Below are positions 7,490 through 15,948 of a stretch of DNA of 23,642 bases, in pieces; position 1 is the stretch's first letter; every line of letters starts with the position of its first letter. A program made the translations under genes and the position numbers. The notes beneath the pieces are model-generated. The model was not told the origin of the DNA, searched no databases, and saw only the letters and a list, made by a program, of their open reading frames with translations. Origin of the DNA: a virus. The stretch is from the IMG/VR virus record IMGVR_UViG_3300044655_000392, positions 1 through 23,642 of that record; one strand, written 5' to 3'.

Positions 7490-7748
7490 ATATAACTCCT
7501 AATGTAACAATAGCCCCTAGTGTCGTGGCTAACCAATCATAAAAATCTACGGTATGACCAGGATGCTTGTAATCATACCACTCTTTTGCGCCAGCTACTA
7601 TAGCTACAAGCAGTAAAGCCCAGTAGCCTATAACATAATATGCTACAAAGGCTAGGATAGCGCCTACGACAAAGTGCGCTTGTAAATCGGCACGTACCGG
7701 AATACGTGGGCTAGACAGCTTGGCTAGTAGTGCGAATAGTTTTTCCAT
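7479..7748 (-). CDS. Small multi-spanning membrane protein of unknown function
   Basis: An 89-residue protein with about three membrane segments: LQAHFVVGAILAFVAYYVIG, then WALLLVAIVAGAKEWYDY, and DWLATTLGAIVTLGVIYG. Short loops carry KHPGHTVDFYDW. The pattern A-K-E-x-x-D followed by V-D-x-x-D-W-x-A-T-x-x-G-A resembles small YfiM/VanZ-like membrane proteins, although I cannot assign a function. It sits between tailspike and tail protein genes. An additional holin or a superinfection-related membrane protein are possibilities, unproven. Confidence 0.6.
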   Translation of the reverse strand: MEKLFALLAKLSSPRIPVRADLQAHFVVGAILAFVAYYVIGYWALLLVAIVAGAKEWYDYKHPGHTVDFYDWLATTLGAIVTLGVIYGT

Positions 7749-7752
7749 TATT

Positions 7753-9174
7753 TTACCTAACTATAAACCATGATATTGCAAACCCTGCTGAAGGTGCAGC
7801 AGAACTAAATACAGCTCTAAATCCAGTTGTAGATTTACTATCAATCATAATTGCAGGAGTCCATGTAGTTCCGCTTGTTCCTGCAATATAGGCTTGAACA
7901 AATACGTTATAGTCAGCATCAGTTTCTGTTCTAGTAAATGTTACAGATGATGTGGTTGCACCATTTGCTATTGCGATAAGCCCCGCTAAATTAGACCCAC
8001 GGACAGTAGCAGATTCGGACATAAGCCCTCTAGTTTGCAATCCTAAAACCGTACTGTAATTATTTACGATTGAGCCAGTTGTAGCCGCAGTTCTAATCAT
8101 TGCTCCCCTGAAACTATTTATATCAGGAGAAACTAATTGAGTTGTAGGTGTTGTCCCTGTTAATTTTTGATACCCGTCAAAAGTTATGTTAAAATTGCTT
8201 GTTGCAGAAAGGTATACATAATAATTTGCAACGCTAGTAGCTGTAAACTCACAATTTGAAAATGATATGATTCCGCCTGCATCGCCTTGTATAGCAATAG
8301 GGTTGTTAACAAACCAAGAAGAATTAAAACTTATTCCTGTAGCCCCGGAACTATTGAACTGTACCCCATACGTTGTGCTACCTTCAATATGAGCATTAGT
8401 AAATGATATTGGCCCTGAATTTGCTGCGCCAAAATAAATCCCTATTGGGCATTGGCCTGTAATATATGTATCCCAATGTTGACCTTGATTACCAGTTACA
8501 GGGCCTATGCTAAATTGAAGTCCATAAGTAGTACATGCTTGACAAGTAATATTGCTAAATGTAGATTCTCCACAAAATCCTTCACCCATTAAAATACCTA
8601 CGCCGCATTCATATATGTATATTGAGTCCCAATGAGAGAATTGAAAACAATTAGTTGTTAAACTGCTTCCTTGTTGATCTGTTTGGATTCCGTACCCTGC
8701 AAAACCATTAACCCATATATTTTGTATTGTTAACCCGTCAATACCCCAAGGGTGGTCTAATCTAATAGCTGTATTACTTGTATGCCCTGACGATACGCCA
8801 GCGCCAATAAACCTAATGTTTTTAATCGTAATGTTTTTACTGTAGCTAGGAATTGACGCGTTCCATCTAATTGCTTCAAAATTTCCGTTAACAGAAATAA
8901 CAGCTAAATACCCTTCACCTACTAAACTAGTGTTATAGTTTAAATAAATTGAAGATGTTATTTTATATGTGCCATTAGGAAAATAGACGGTGCCTCCCGT
9001 AGCTGATGAAGCGCTACCAAAATAATTTATAGCCGCTTGAATAGCTACGGTATCATCTGTAGTCCCATCGCCAGTTGCACCAAAGTCTTTAACTGAAATA
9101 GTCTCAGCAAACTTCTGTGCAATTGTCCGATTAGATGTCGTTACCTGTGTGTATTTTGGAATTAAAGTTGCCAT
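7753..9174 (-). CDS. Tailspike with pectate-lyase-type beta-helix
   Basis: This 473-residue protein has a short adaptor (MATLIPKYTQVTTSNRTIAQ) followed at residues 27-75 by SVKDFGATGDGTTDDTVAIQ and GGTVYFPNGTYKITSS, the signature start of pectate-lyase-superfamily phage spikes. The middle is a parallel beta-helix with repeated short Gly/Asn/Thr turns and several Ile/Phe-rich rungs. The last 110 residues form a separate beta-rich C-terminal domain ending ISWFIVR. Such trimeric spikes bind and often cleave surface polysaccharide. The catalytic residues cannot be placed from sequence alone. The adaptor is too short to be a P22-type head-binding domain, so attachment may use the neighbouring fibre or tail proteins. 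Confidence 0.85.
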   Translation of the reverse strand: MATLIPKYTQVTTSNRTIAQKFAETISVKDFGATGDGTTDDTVAIQAAINYFGSASSATGGTVYFPNGTYKITSSIYLNYNTSLVGEGYLAVISVNGNFEAIRWNASIPSYSKNITIKNIRFIGAGVSSGHTSNTAIRLDHPWGIDGLTIQNIWVNGFAGYGIQTDQQGSSLTTNCFQFSHWDSIYIYECGVGILMGEGFCGESTFSNITCQACTTYGLQFSIGPVTGNQGQHWDTYITGQCPIGIYFGAANSGPISFTNAHIEGSTTYGVQFNSSGATGISFNSSWFVNNPIAIQGDAGGIISFSNCEFTATSVANYYVYLSATSNFNITFDGYQKLTGTTPTTQLVSPDINSFRGAMIRTAATTGSIVNNYSTVLGLQTRGLMSESATVRGSNLAGLIAIANGATTSSVTFTRTETDADYNVFVQAYIAGTSGTTWTPAIMIDSKSTTGFRAVFSSAAPSAGFAISWFIVR

Positions 9175-9187
9175 GATGTATCCTTTA

Positions 9188-11212
9188 TTAGCCTAATCTG
9201 TAAAGCACGTAAGTATTTGCCGCTGTTCTGCGTAATCTAAATTGAGCAGATACACCAGTTGCAATGGTTAAAGTTCCTACTGAGGTCATACCTGAAGCGC
9301 CTACTGCTATGGTTATTATACCTGACGCGGAGTTAACTACAAACCAATCAAAACCAATGTTTGTAGTAGGAACTCTTGCAAAAGCAGTATCTAATGCGGT
9401 ACCTGTTGGAAGCGTAATTGTGTATATTGTACCAGTAGTATTAAGTATACCTGTTTGAACTTCAGCAGCGGTTAAAGTTGCTGCGGCTGCTTTTGATGTA
9501 GGGGCTGGCGCATATTGCCATAAAGTACCTGTTTCTACATACGTATTACCAGCAGCGTCAATACGCATACGCTCTGTGTAAGCAGTCGACCCTGTTCTTT
9601 GGCCAAAAACTATGTTTGGCGAAAACGAAGCATTAACTGTTATTGCGCCAATATATGCAAGATTTGTAGAGCCGGCGCCATCAATACCAATTAACCCTAT
9701 ATAAGACCCTGATGAAGCAGTGTTTGATGTATTTCGCACAATCAACGCAGCTGATGTTGAGCTAAAAGGTGCAAGCGCAGATGCTGAAGTTGCTGAGTAA
9801 GTCGTTGCTTCGCTTCGGCTTACCTCAACTAAGTATCCAGGACTTGTAGCCCCAATGCCTACATTTTGAGAACTATTAATATAAATAGCATTTGTACTAT
9901 TAGTAGCAAAGCCTACAGCATTAGCCGCAGGTAAATACATCCCGTTAGTAGGCACAGTAGAACTTGTTGGCCTAAAGCTAGTAGCTGTAGCAAACCCTGT
10001 AGTCGTAAAGTTTGTACCATCAAACTGCAAACCAGCAGACTGGTTTAATGTTGTTGTACCTTGGCCATAAGGTATGTAGTTTGTTGTAAACGTAACGCCT
10101 GGCGCTTTACTGTTAAATGTCGTCCAGTCCGCAGCACTTAACGCACCGCGATTAACGCTAGACGCTGTTGGCACATTCAATGTGATGACAGGTGTTGTGG
10201 TGCCGTTAGCAACGGTTGAACTTAAGTCAGTACCTGTCGTGCCTAGTGTTAAGGCCGCAACGCTTGTGACTGTACCGCCTGAACCTGTGGCAGACAACGT
10301 GCCGCCAGCAAAAGATACGCCAGTGCCTATCGTAACATTGCTAAACCCACCTGCGCCGTTACCATAAAGAATGGACGTGCCTGATGTGGCTGGTGCATAG
10401 TCTGTACCTGAGCTTGCGGCGCTAATAGCCGTGCCGTTACCCTTTAATAGCCCTGTGACTGTCGTAGACAGCGTAATGGCTGGCGTTGTTGTGGCTGTGG
10501 CCACAGTGCCAGCAAGACCATTAGCAGAGACGACAGATACGCTTGTGACAGTGCCTAGAGGGTTAGCTGTCCATTGGAATGCAGTGCCTGACCATTCTAA
10601 ATAAGTGTTAGATACCGTAGGCGCTACAATAAAGTCTGTCGTGTCCGCCGCTGTTTGATACGCAATACGATTAGCTGCACCGCCTACAAGATTAGTCGCT
10701 TTGCCTATTGTTATCGTGGCAGGGTCAGTCCATTGCGGTGCAGTACCGCTAGACGTATTTATATAGGTGCTTGCGCCTATGGCTAGTTTGGTTAGCGCAG
10801 TGCCTGACGCATAGTAAAGCGTATCGCCAGCCGTGTAGCTTGTTAGCCCTGTTCCTCCATAAGGCGTAGTAATCGCCGATGCGTTCCATGTACCTACGGT
10901 CAGTGTACCAACGCCTGTAATGCCTGTATATGCCCCTGATATACGTGCGGACGCTATGGTACCGCTGACAATCTGATTAGCATCAATAGCTATGGGTACG
11001 TCAACTACGCCTGTAATACTGCCAAAGTCATCCACTGTAATCTGTGGCACTGCGGTTGCAGAACCGTAAGTGCCTGGCGTAACGCTACCCGTGGCAGCGT
11101 AAGCTATCGTGTATAGGTTGTTAAAAAACCTAAACCATTCGTTCGATACAATGCCTGTCTGTGGATCGACAATGGTAACGCGTGGAGCGGGGATGCGGGT
11201 ATAGTTAAGCAT
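9188..11212 (-). CDS. Long repetitive tail fibre
   Basis: This 674-residue protein opens with an anchor-like stretch (RIPAPRVTIVDPQTGIVSNE, then WFRFFNNLY), a start seen in phage fibre or connector proteins. The body is Gly/Thr/Ser/Ala-rich and built of repeats: GTVTSVSVVSANGLAG and later GTVTSVAALTLGTTGTDLSS, each followed by a TTTPAITL-like beta unit, and a GLLKGNGTAISAASSGTDY unit. Residues about 410-470 hold the NVGIGATSPGYLVEVSRS segment common in fibres. The C-terminal 110 residues (AAAATLTAAEVQTGILNTTG onward) form a compact beta domain. It probably forms a trimeric receptor-binding fibre. No intramolecular chaperone domain is visible. It overlaps the gp10-like gene by 8 nt. Confidence 0.78.
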   Translation of the reverse strand: MLNYTRIPAPRVTIVDPQTGIVSNEWFRFFNNLYTIAYAATGSVTPGTYGSATAVPQITVDDFGSITGVVDVPIAIDANQIVSGTIASARISGAYTGITGVGTLTVGTWNASAITTPYGGTGLTSYTAGDTLYYASGTALTKLAIGASTYINTSSGTAPQWTDPATITIGKATNLVGGAANRIAYQTAADTTDFIVAPTVSNTYLEWSGTAFQWTANPLGTVTSVSVVSANGLAGTVATATTTPAITLSTTVTGLLKGNGTAISAASSGTDYAPATSGTSILYGNGAGGFSNVTIGTGVSFAGGTLSATGSGGTVTSVAALTLGTTGTDLSSTVANGTTTPVITLNVPTASSVNRGALSAADWTTFNSKAPGVTFTTNYIPYGQGTTTLNQSAGLQFDGTNFTTTGFATATSFRPTSSTVPTNGMYLPAANAVGFATNSTNAIYINSSQNVGIGATSPGYLVEVSRSEATTYSATSASALAPFSSTSAALIVRNTSNTASSGSYIGLIGIDGAGSTNLAYIGAITVNASFSPNIVFGQRTGSTAYTERMRIDAAGNTYVETGTLWQYAPAPTSKAAAATLTAAEVQTGILNTTGTIYTITLPTGTALDTAFARVPTTNIGFDWFVVNSASGIITIAVGASGMTSVGTLTIATGVSAQFRLRRTAANTYVLYRLG

Positions 11213-12644
11213 TAGTTCCGCTGATAAGTAGCTCAGCGCCCATAATGGCTATCTTAACTGGATCGGTGCCTGACACTTCATACACGCGGTCACGTAGCTT
11301 TTGTGTCATGCCAAGACGACGCCAAATAGTACGATAGCCATATTGACCTATGGCACCCATAGACTTCCAATGCTCATTAGACCAAGTGTGACCGCCATCG
11401 TCAGACCAACGTAACATGGCCTGTGGGTCGTTACCTTGTCCAACAACAAGCCCCACGCCTGACTCAGACTCTAGTTGCAGACTGTGTTGCGCTGTGCGTC
11501 GTAAGTTGTTTTGACCGCTAGGCAGCGCTCTCCATGAGCGTAACCATTTTTGTTCATCGCCATTATCGGCGTAAACGTCTAAATCAAACTTGTAGATGTT
11601 GCCATTTTCATAGTCGCCTACAAGTGTTGTGGATTGGAAGTTGCACTGACAATTTGAACGGTGACGTGTAAACTCACCGTTAGTTAAGTAGGCACGTTCA
11701 TGCCACGCGCCTGTAGCGACATCGTATACCCATGTGGCATTGCCGGTAGGGAACGATATAACGTAGAACGCATGGCCTTCTTGTTGGTATGTGTAAGCCA
11801 CAGCGTCGGATATGTCGGTGTAACCTTGCACAGCGTATTCGATAGCGTGTGTGGACACGCGTTGTGCAGCGTAGCCGTTAGACCTGTAAATAACGCCGAA
11901 GCCCCGTGGGTCGTTGCCTAGCCAAAACAATGAGTTATCTAGCTTTGCTACAGAATAAGGTGCGATACAGCCTGTCTCGTTAAACGCACCTTGAATTGGT
12001 ATCAACGGGAAATCGGTAGCACCGGAGTCATACCAAACCTCTGTCGTGTCCGTACCGAATACCCATAGCTCACGGTGGATAGAGTTAACGGCTACAACGC
12101 CGTCAGGTGAACCCTCAGCACTAGCAAAGTCTAGCGGATCGACAGATGTACCGTCTAATAGTTGTGTAATCCATATCTTTTGGCTGTCAGGCTCGTTGTA
12201 GACGAAATAGCCATCGAGATACGTAACAGTTCCAGCGCCAGTAAAGTCAGGGTCAGTGATTTCAGCAAATACGTTAGTAACTTCATTATAGATGTAACCT
12301 TTAGGGTTAGCGGCGATAAAGATTTGAATACCGTTATCAGCAAAGGTTACTGGCCCAGTGCCTAACACTTCACCGATGTATACGTAAGTGTAGTCAGGGT
12401 TAATTTTATAGAACCCTGTGCCTGATACGCAATACGCATCGGTACCGTTGGTTTGATGCGCCCACAAGCCACGAATAGGGCCAGTGCCTATGGTGACTAG
12501 TTTGGTTAAGCCAGGCGCACGGTTAAGGTAGCCTATCTCAAAGCCATTCTCAGGCGTAGCTTCAGGAAACAAGTTAACCATGCGGTTGTCCGCAGCGTTA
12601 ATTGAACGAGCTACATAAGATTGTCCAAGGATAGGCGTTTTCAT
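11205..12644 (-). CDS. P22 gp10-like tail factor (packaged DNA stabilisation protein)
   Basis: A 479-residue protein opens MKTPILGQSYVARSINAADN with RMVNLFPE, then LNRAPGLTKLVTIGTGPIRG, a well-known start of the P22 gp10 family. The body is a run of beta blades (WVFGTDTTEVWYDSG, SLFWLGNDPRG, ATWVYDVATGAWHER) suggesting a beta-propeller-like fold. In P22, gp10 plugs the portal channel with gp4 and the tail needle. Length matches P22 gp10 (about 470). Its ATG shares one base with the stop of the gp4-like gene, so the two are coupled. The family assignment is from recognised sequence features and synteny. Confidence 0.85.
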   Translation of the reverse strand: MKTPILGQSYVARSINAADNRMVNLFPEATPENGFEIGYLNRAPGLTKLVTIGTGPIRGLWAHQTNGTDAYCVSGTGFYKINPDYTYVYIGEVLGTGPVTFADNGIQIFIAANPKGYIYNEVTNVFAEITDPDFTGAGTVTYLDGYFVYNEPDSQKIWITQLLDGTSVDPLDFASAEGSPDGVVAVNSIHRELWVFGTDTTEVWYDSGATDFPLIPIQGAFNETGCIAPYSVAKLDNSLFWLGNDPRGFGVIYRSNGYAAQRVSTHAIEYAVQGYTDISDAVAYTYQQEGHAFYVISFPTGNATWVYDVATGAWHERAYLTNGEFTRHRSNCQCNFQSTTLVGDYENGNIYKFDLDVYADNGDEQKWLRSWRALPSGQNNLRRTAQHSLQLESESGVGLVVGQGNDPQAMLRWSDDGGHTWSNEHWKSMGAIGQYGYRTIWRRLGMTQKLRDRVYEVSGTDPVKIAIMGAELLISGTNA

Positions 12645-13357
12645 TAATAGTTACCTGCAAAAATATTGTATCGTTGACGAGTGCCTACAATGCTGTAAGG
12701 CAAGGACATAATGTCGTCAGGATTATTAATACGTTTCAAGTTACGTTTAGATGTCATAGCGATACGTTGCACAGTAGGAGAAGGCTCTACGCCAAACTCA
12801 GGTGCAATCTCACAAGCTAGGTTATATTTAAACGCACGTAGATAGCCTGGAGGGAAATGCAAATTAGTCGCTAATGTTGCGGGTTGGGTCAATTCTTCTA
12901 CCGATACAAAGTGCCACTCTAGGACTTTTGTAGGTTTTGGGTATACATACATCTCAACATCAGGGTAAGTCATGTTTACCCATATTACTTGAGGATAAGT
13001 AGACGTTACTGTTTTAACCGCAATACCATTGTATTGTTGTTGGTTAATAAACTTGATACCAAAAGAAATACCGCTTGATGGGTCTTTAAAGTATGATGAG
13101 TCTTCTAGCAACACGGGTCTATTGCCCACAAAGTCACCAGTAGGGCCTAGCGTCCTTGACAATTCATTAGGTGGCCAGCTAAATACTTGGTCTTGGGTTG
13201 AGAACACAGACAGACGCTCTGTGTTCCAGCTATCAATCATTTGATTTAACGCAACTAATGCGTCTTGTGAGGTTGCGGCAGATGGAGTTTCGCCTTCGGC
13301 TAATATGCCAAGTAATCGTAACGCTCCATTAATTTGATCGCCTGCGGTAGTGGCCAT
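12644..13357 (-). CDS. P22 gp4-like head completion / tail accessory protein
   Basis: This 237-residue protein begins MATTAGDQINGALRLLGILA, followed by ALVALNQMIDSWNTERLSVF, which matches the start of P22 gp4-like tail accessory factors. A helical N-terminal domain is followed by a beta-rich region and a C-terminal helical part (LKRINNPDDIMSLPYS). P22 gp4 binds the portal and starts the tail. This one is longer than P22 gp4 (about 166 residues). Position before gp10 and after the coat block is the P22 order. Confidence 0.82.
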   Translation of the reverse strand: MATTAGDQINGALRLLGILAEGETPSAATSQDALVALNQMIDSWNTERLSVFSTQDQVFSWPPNELSRTLGPTGDFVGNRPVLLEDSSYFKDPSSGISFGIKFINQQQYNGIAVKTVTSTYPQVIWVNMTYPDVEMYVYPKPTKVLEWHFVSVEELTQPATLATNLHFPPGYLRAFKYNLACEIAPEFGVEPSPTVQRIAMTSKRNLKRINNPDDIMSLPYSIVGTRQRYNIFAGNY

Positions 13358-13368
13358 AATACGGCTCC

Positions 13369-13548
13369 TTATTCTTTTCTACGTCGTTTAACATCCAGCG
13401 TATTGACGGGAGCCGCTTCAGCTTCTTTTTTAGCTGGCGTATCAGGATTATACTCTATCCATCCGTTTTGTGCATCCGCTTCTGCTTCTTCTTCCATAGT
13501 AGCTACTTTAGTACCATGAACAGGGTGTCGTAAATATATTGTAGGCAT
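13369..13548 (-). CDS. Small conserved phage protein (59 aa) before gp4-like gene
   Basis: A 59-residue ORF begins MPTIYLRHPVHGTKVATMEE and ends VKRRRKE. The segment YLRHPVHGTKVA followed by an acidic helix and GWIEYNP looks like a conserved small phage protein I have seen between coat and tail-completion genes, but I cannot name a function. The acidic middle and basic C-terminus suggest a bipolar interaction peptide. It has a weak purine-rich ribosome site (GGAAAAAAC). It lies between a terminator (13560-13591) and the gp4-like gene, 11 nt before the latter's ATG. Confidence 0.7.
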   Translation of the reverse strand: MPTIYLRHPVHGTKVATMEEEAEADAQNGWIEYNPDTPAKKEAEAAPVNTLDVKRRRKE

Positions 13549-13559
13549 GTTTTTTCCGA

Positions 13560-13591
13560 TAAATAAAGAGGAGGTTTTTAGGCCCCCTCTT
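13560..13591 (-). terminator. Rho-independent terminator after the 72-aa gene
   Basis: On the minus strand AAGAGGGGG (13591-13583) pairs with CCTCCTCTT (13574-13566), a 9-bp stem with one G-T pair and an 8-nt loop, followed by TATTTATC. The T-tract is imperfect. It sits between the 72-residue gene stop and the 59-residue gene, so it may attenuate the downstream tail genes relative to capsid genes. Confidence 0.6.
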
Positions 13592-13595
13592 TTCC

Positions 13596-13814
13596 TTAAG
13601 CAGTGATGCCTAAGTTTTTTAATACTGTGCGAAGTGCGTTAATTGCAGTTGCTAACTCAGTACCAGACGCAGTATTTGTTACTGCGGTGATTGCGGCAGC
13701 TTTAACAATAGGAGCAGTACCGTAAAATCCGATAGTACCGCCTGCATTGCCAAGAATAGCGCCATCTAATTGCTGGTCTTCGTATGCAACACCGATAGGT
13801 TTGGTATTAGGCAT
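13596..13814 (-). CDS. Putative head fibre / decoration protein (72 aa)
   Basis: This 72-residue protein begins MPNTKPIGVAYEDQQLDGAI, an opening typical of small phage head-associated proteins. The Gly-rich middle (LGNAGGTIGFYGTAPIV) is followed by a C-terminal helix (SGTELATAINALRTVLKNLG) like those of head fibre proteins. It has a good AAGGAAC site before the ATG. It lies in the coat block, isolated by terminators on both sides, which fits a high-copy head decoration protein. No biochemical role can be derived from sequence. Confidence 0.6.
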   Translation of the reverse strand: MPNTKPIGVAYEDQQLDGAILGNAGGTIGFYGTAPIVKAAAITAVTNTASGTELATAINALRTVLKNLGITA

Positions 13815-13821
13815 AATAGTT

Positions 13822-13853
13822 CCTTTTTAAAAGTTCCGCCCCAAAGGGCGGAG
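13822..13853 (-). terminator. Rho-independent terminator between the two small head genes
   Basis: On the minus strand CCGCCC (13851-13846) pairs with GGGCGG (13841-13836), loop TTTG, extended by flanking A/T pairs, and is followed by AACTTTTAAAAAG. The stem is strong and the T-run short. It lies after the 83-residue gene and just upstream of the ribosome-binding site of the 72-residue gene. Confidence 0.7.
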
Positions 13854-13871
13854 TTATTACTTTTTATTACA

Positions 13872-14123
13872 TTAAGCTACAACAGCAAATTGCCATTTTG
13901 TGCCATCAGAAATAAACAACTTACCTACGCCAGTAGCGTTAGTAGTAACGCCAATGGAGCCTTTAACGGCAGTTGTTGTAGTGCTGTTAGCAGTAACTGC
14001 TGTGCTTAAAAAGTAAATGCCAGCACCTGTTGAAGCGGTAAGAGTGTTACCACCCAATAGTTTTTCTGCATCTACGTTACCGTCAGATACTTGATATGGG
14101 CCTGCGCCGTTTGGAATTGCCAT
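13872..14123 (-). CDS. Small putative structural / head decoration protein (83 aa)
   Basis: An 83-residue protein, MAIPNGAGPYQVSDGNVDAE, then KLLGGNTLTASTGAGIYFLS and repeated Thr/Ala/Val stretches ending GKLFISDGTKWQFAVVA. It is compact and beta-rich with no cysteine or catalytic motif. A strong AGGAG site precedes the ATG. It directly follows the coat gene's terminator, in the place where decoration or stabilising proteins are usually encoded. Function is inferred from position and composition. Confidence 0.6.
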   Translation of the reverse strand: MAIPNGAGPYQVSDGNVDAEKLLGGNTLTASTGAGIYFLSTAVTANSTTTTAVKGSIGVTTNATGVGKLFISDGTKWQFAVVA

Positions 14124-14138
14124 GTTAATTCTCCTAAT

Positions 14139-14167
14139 TAAATTAAAGAACCCCCGCCAAAGCGGGG
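14139..14167 (-). terminator. Rho-independent terminator downstream of coat gene
   Basis: On the minus strand CCCCGC (14167-14162) pairs with GCGGGG (14157-14152) with a TTTG loop, then GTTCTTTAATTTA. This strong GC stem plus T-rich tail begins 11 nt after the coat stop and is the clearest terminator of the window. It should partly uncouple coat expression from the genes beyond. Confidence 0.8.
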
Positions 14168-14177
14168 ATTACCTAGA

Positions 14178-15392
14178 CTAACCCCAAATACGGGCAGCCA
14201 TTTGTGGACGAACAGCGCTATAGCCATATAGAACGTCAATACGGCAAGGTAAGCGGTCGTTGTTGATGTCATATTGACGGACAACACGTAGAGAGATACC
14301 GTTGTGTACTTGACGTGAAGCCATATCAACACCTTGTGGTAATAACAAGTCAGCAGTCGCAAAAGTGATTGCATCTTTGTGGTATACCAAGTTTTGAGCG
14401 TATTGAGTAGAAGCTGCACCAACGAATGTAACAGCAGCGCCGTCTTGTGGGAACGCGCTAACAGTAGCCAAAGCGTTGTTTGGGGTGTACAAAGCTGGTG
14501 AAATAGCAATGTTAGTCCAAGCGCCGCCTGAAGCAGTGTTAGCAGCAGTTACAGTGAATTGTTGTAATGAACCAGTTGACTCGCGAGTTTGTGGGTTGAC
14601 AGCGTAAACGCCAGCAACAGTAAACACGTCGCCTACAGTAACTGTAGCTGAACCTGTACCGCCATCGATGCTGATAGTAGATTGGCCTTCAGTAGTGATT
14701 GTGCCATTTACTAAGATAGTGTCGCTAGTAGAACGAGTACCAGTAGTGTGTTGTTTGATAGATTGAGACATATTAACTTCTTCGAAGCCTAATACGCCCA
14801 TGCCCATCATACCGTTACGGAATTGACGTGAAACAGTGTCAGTTGGGTTGAACAAACCTTTCATACCTTCAACTAGGCCCGCGTTGGCAGCTGGGTTAAC
14901 AGTTGCATAACGTGGAGACATAACAGCAGCGCCTTCGTTTAGTTTTTGTTGAGCTTGCAACAAAACTAATGAAGTTGATGGTGTAGTGCCTGGAGTACCT
15001 ACTGAGTTGTAGATTGATTTGTAAGCATTAGCAACGTCTGCATCAACGCTAGAAGCCAATTGTGAGATACGTGGTTTCAATACACGTTCTGCGAAATCGT
15101 CTAATTGCATTGTTAATTCAGCAGATGTGAAGTTAACGCCAATGTGTTTTTGTGATGCAACTGACAATGTTGTAAATTGTTCGTTGTCATCTTGCACTTG
15201 TAAAGCCGCGCCGTCAGTTACTAAAGCACGATCCGGTAAACGGATACGCAATGTAGAACCAATTTTAGCGCCTTCAACGGCAAAAGAATCGTCGTATTGA
15301 CGATTTACGTTACGTGTGATCACAAGGTTGTTTTCAAGAATTTCCAACGCTTTCCTTGTAATCATATCAATGGTTAAGATTGAGTTTGACAT
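14178..15392 (-). CDS. Major capsid (coat) protein, P22-type
   Basis: This 404-residue protein begins MSNSILTIDMITRKALEILE and includes GSTLRIRLPDR and SQKHIGVNFTSAELTMQLDD near residues 45-100, characteristic of the P22 gp5 coat family. An insertion-like beta-rich region at about 225-330 (TILVNGTITTEGQSTISIDG onward) matches the telokin-like extra domain of P22 coat. It ends VVRQYDINNDRLPCRIDVLY. It is slightly shorter than P22 coat (430). A strong AAGGAAC ribosome-binding site lies inside the last codons of the HNH gene. Encoded between scaffold/HNH and the decoration genes, it forms the T=7-like HK97-fold shell. Confidence 0.9.
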   Translation of the reverse strand: MSNSILTIDMITRKALEILENNLVITRNVNRQYDDSFAVEGAKIGSTLRIRLPDRALVTDGAALQVQDDNEQFTTLSVASQKHIGVNFTSAELTMQLDDFAERVLKPRISQLASSVDADVANAYKSIYNSVGTPGTTPSTSLVLLQAQQKLNEGAAVMSPRYATVNPAANAGLVEGMKGLFNPTDTVSRQFRNGMMGMGVLGFEEVNMSQSIKQHTTGTRSTSDTILVNGTITTEGQSTISIDGGTGSATVTVGDVFTVAGVYAVNPQTRESTGSLQQFTVTAANTASGGAWTNIAISPALYTPNNALATVSAFPQDGAAVTFVGAASTQYAQNLVYHKDAITFATADLLLPQGVDMASRQVHNGISLRVVRQYDINNDRLPCRIDVLYGYSAVRPQMAARIWG

Positions 15393-15393
15393 T

Positions 15394-15948
15394 TTAAAGT
15401 TCCTTTATATTAGCAGAAGTTTGATGAGGGCATACTCCACCGTTTTTATGTTTTCCGACTTGACAGTTCATACATAATACTTGGTATCCCGAAGGAAACT
15501 TATTTTTACGGAGCCAAAGATAAAATGCTGTTCCACTTCCGTGGTATAGCCCAGCTTTTCGTTCTTCAGCGCCGTTATTATGTATATGATCTATCGATAA
15601 AAACATAGATTCAGATTCACCGCAACAAGCACAAACGTATCCACCATAAGCGGTAAATACTTCATTTCTGCATTTATCTTGACTGCGTTTGGTTTTAGCT
15701 GCTTCCATTGCCCTAAAATCTGCAATTTCTTCAGGTGAGCCATTCGCTATCATTCTATTACGCGAATCACGTTTATGCTGTCGGTCTTTATCCCGATTTG
15801 CATCTCGCCAATCGCGCATGCGTTGGTTAACCTTATCCCGATTTCGTTCTCTGTATCTTGCTGCCGCTTCTCTATTGCGTTCCCGCTTTAGGTCTTCGGC
15901 ATCTTGATACGAAGATGCCATCATATATTTTTTATCTGAATTATCCAT
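15394..15948 (-). CDS. HNH homing-type endonuclease between scaffold and coat genes
   Basis: This 184-residue protein has a highly basic N-terminal half made of imperfect repeats of the RYRERNRDKVNQRMRDW type (about residues 22-65), probably DNA-contacting. The HNH nuclease core is at about 104-176: C106-x-x-C109, D120-H121 in LSIDHIHNNG, C159-x-N161-C162, H167 and C173-P-H. Zinc-binding pairs and the H-N-H residues are present, so it is likely active. It is wedged between scaffold and coat genes, ending one base before the coat ATG. Free-standing HNH genes in such places are usually homing endonucleases that spread by copying themselves into a cut allele. Confidence 0.85.
   Translation of the reverse strand: MDNSDKKYMMASSYQDAEDLKRERNREAAARYRERNRDKVNQRMRDWRDANRDKDRQHKRDSRNRMIANGSPEEIADFRAMEAAKTKRSQDKCRNEVFTAYGGYVCACCGESESMFLSIDHIHNNGAEERKAGLYHGSGTAFYLWLRKNKFPSGYQVLCMNCQVGKHKNGGVCPHQTSANIKEL

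Noticed and set aside
14138-14509. A 123-codon open frame on the minus strand overlapping the coat gene
   Set aside because: It runs through the coat 3' end and the coat terminator in another frame, with Leu/Thr/His-rich nonsense composition and no ribosome site.
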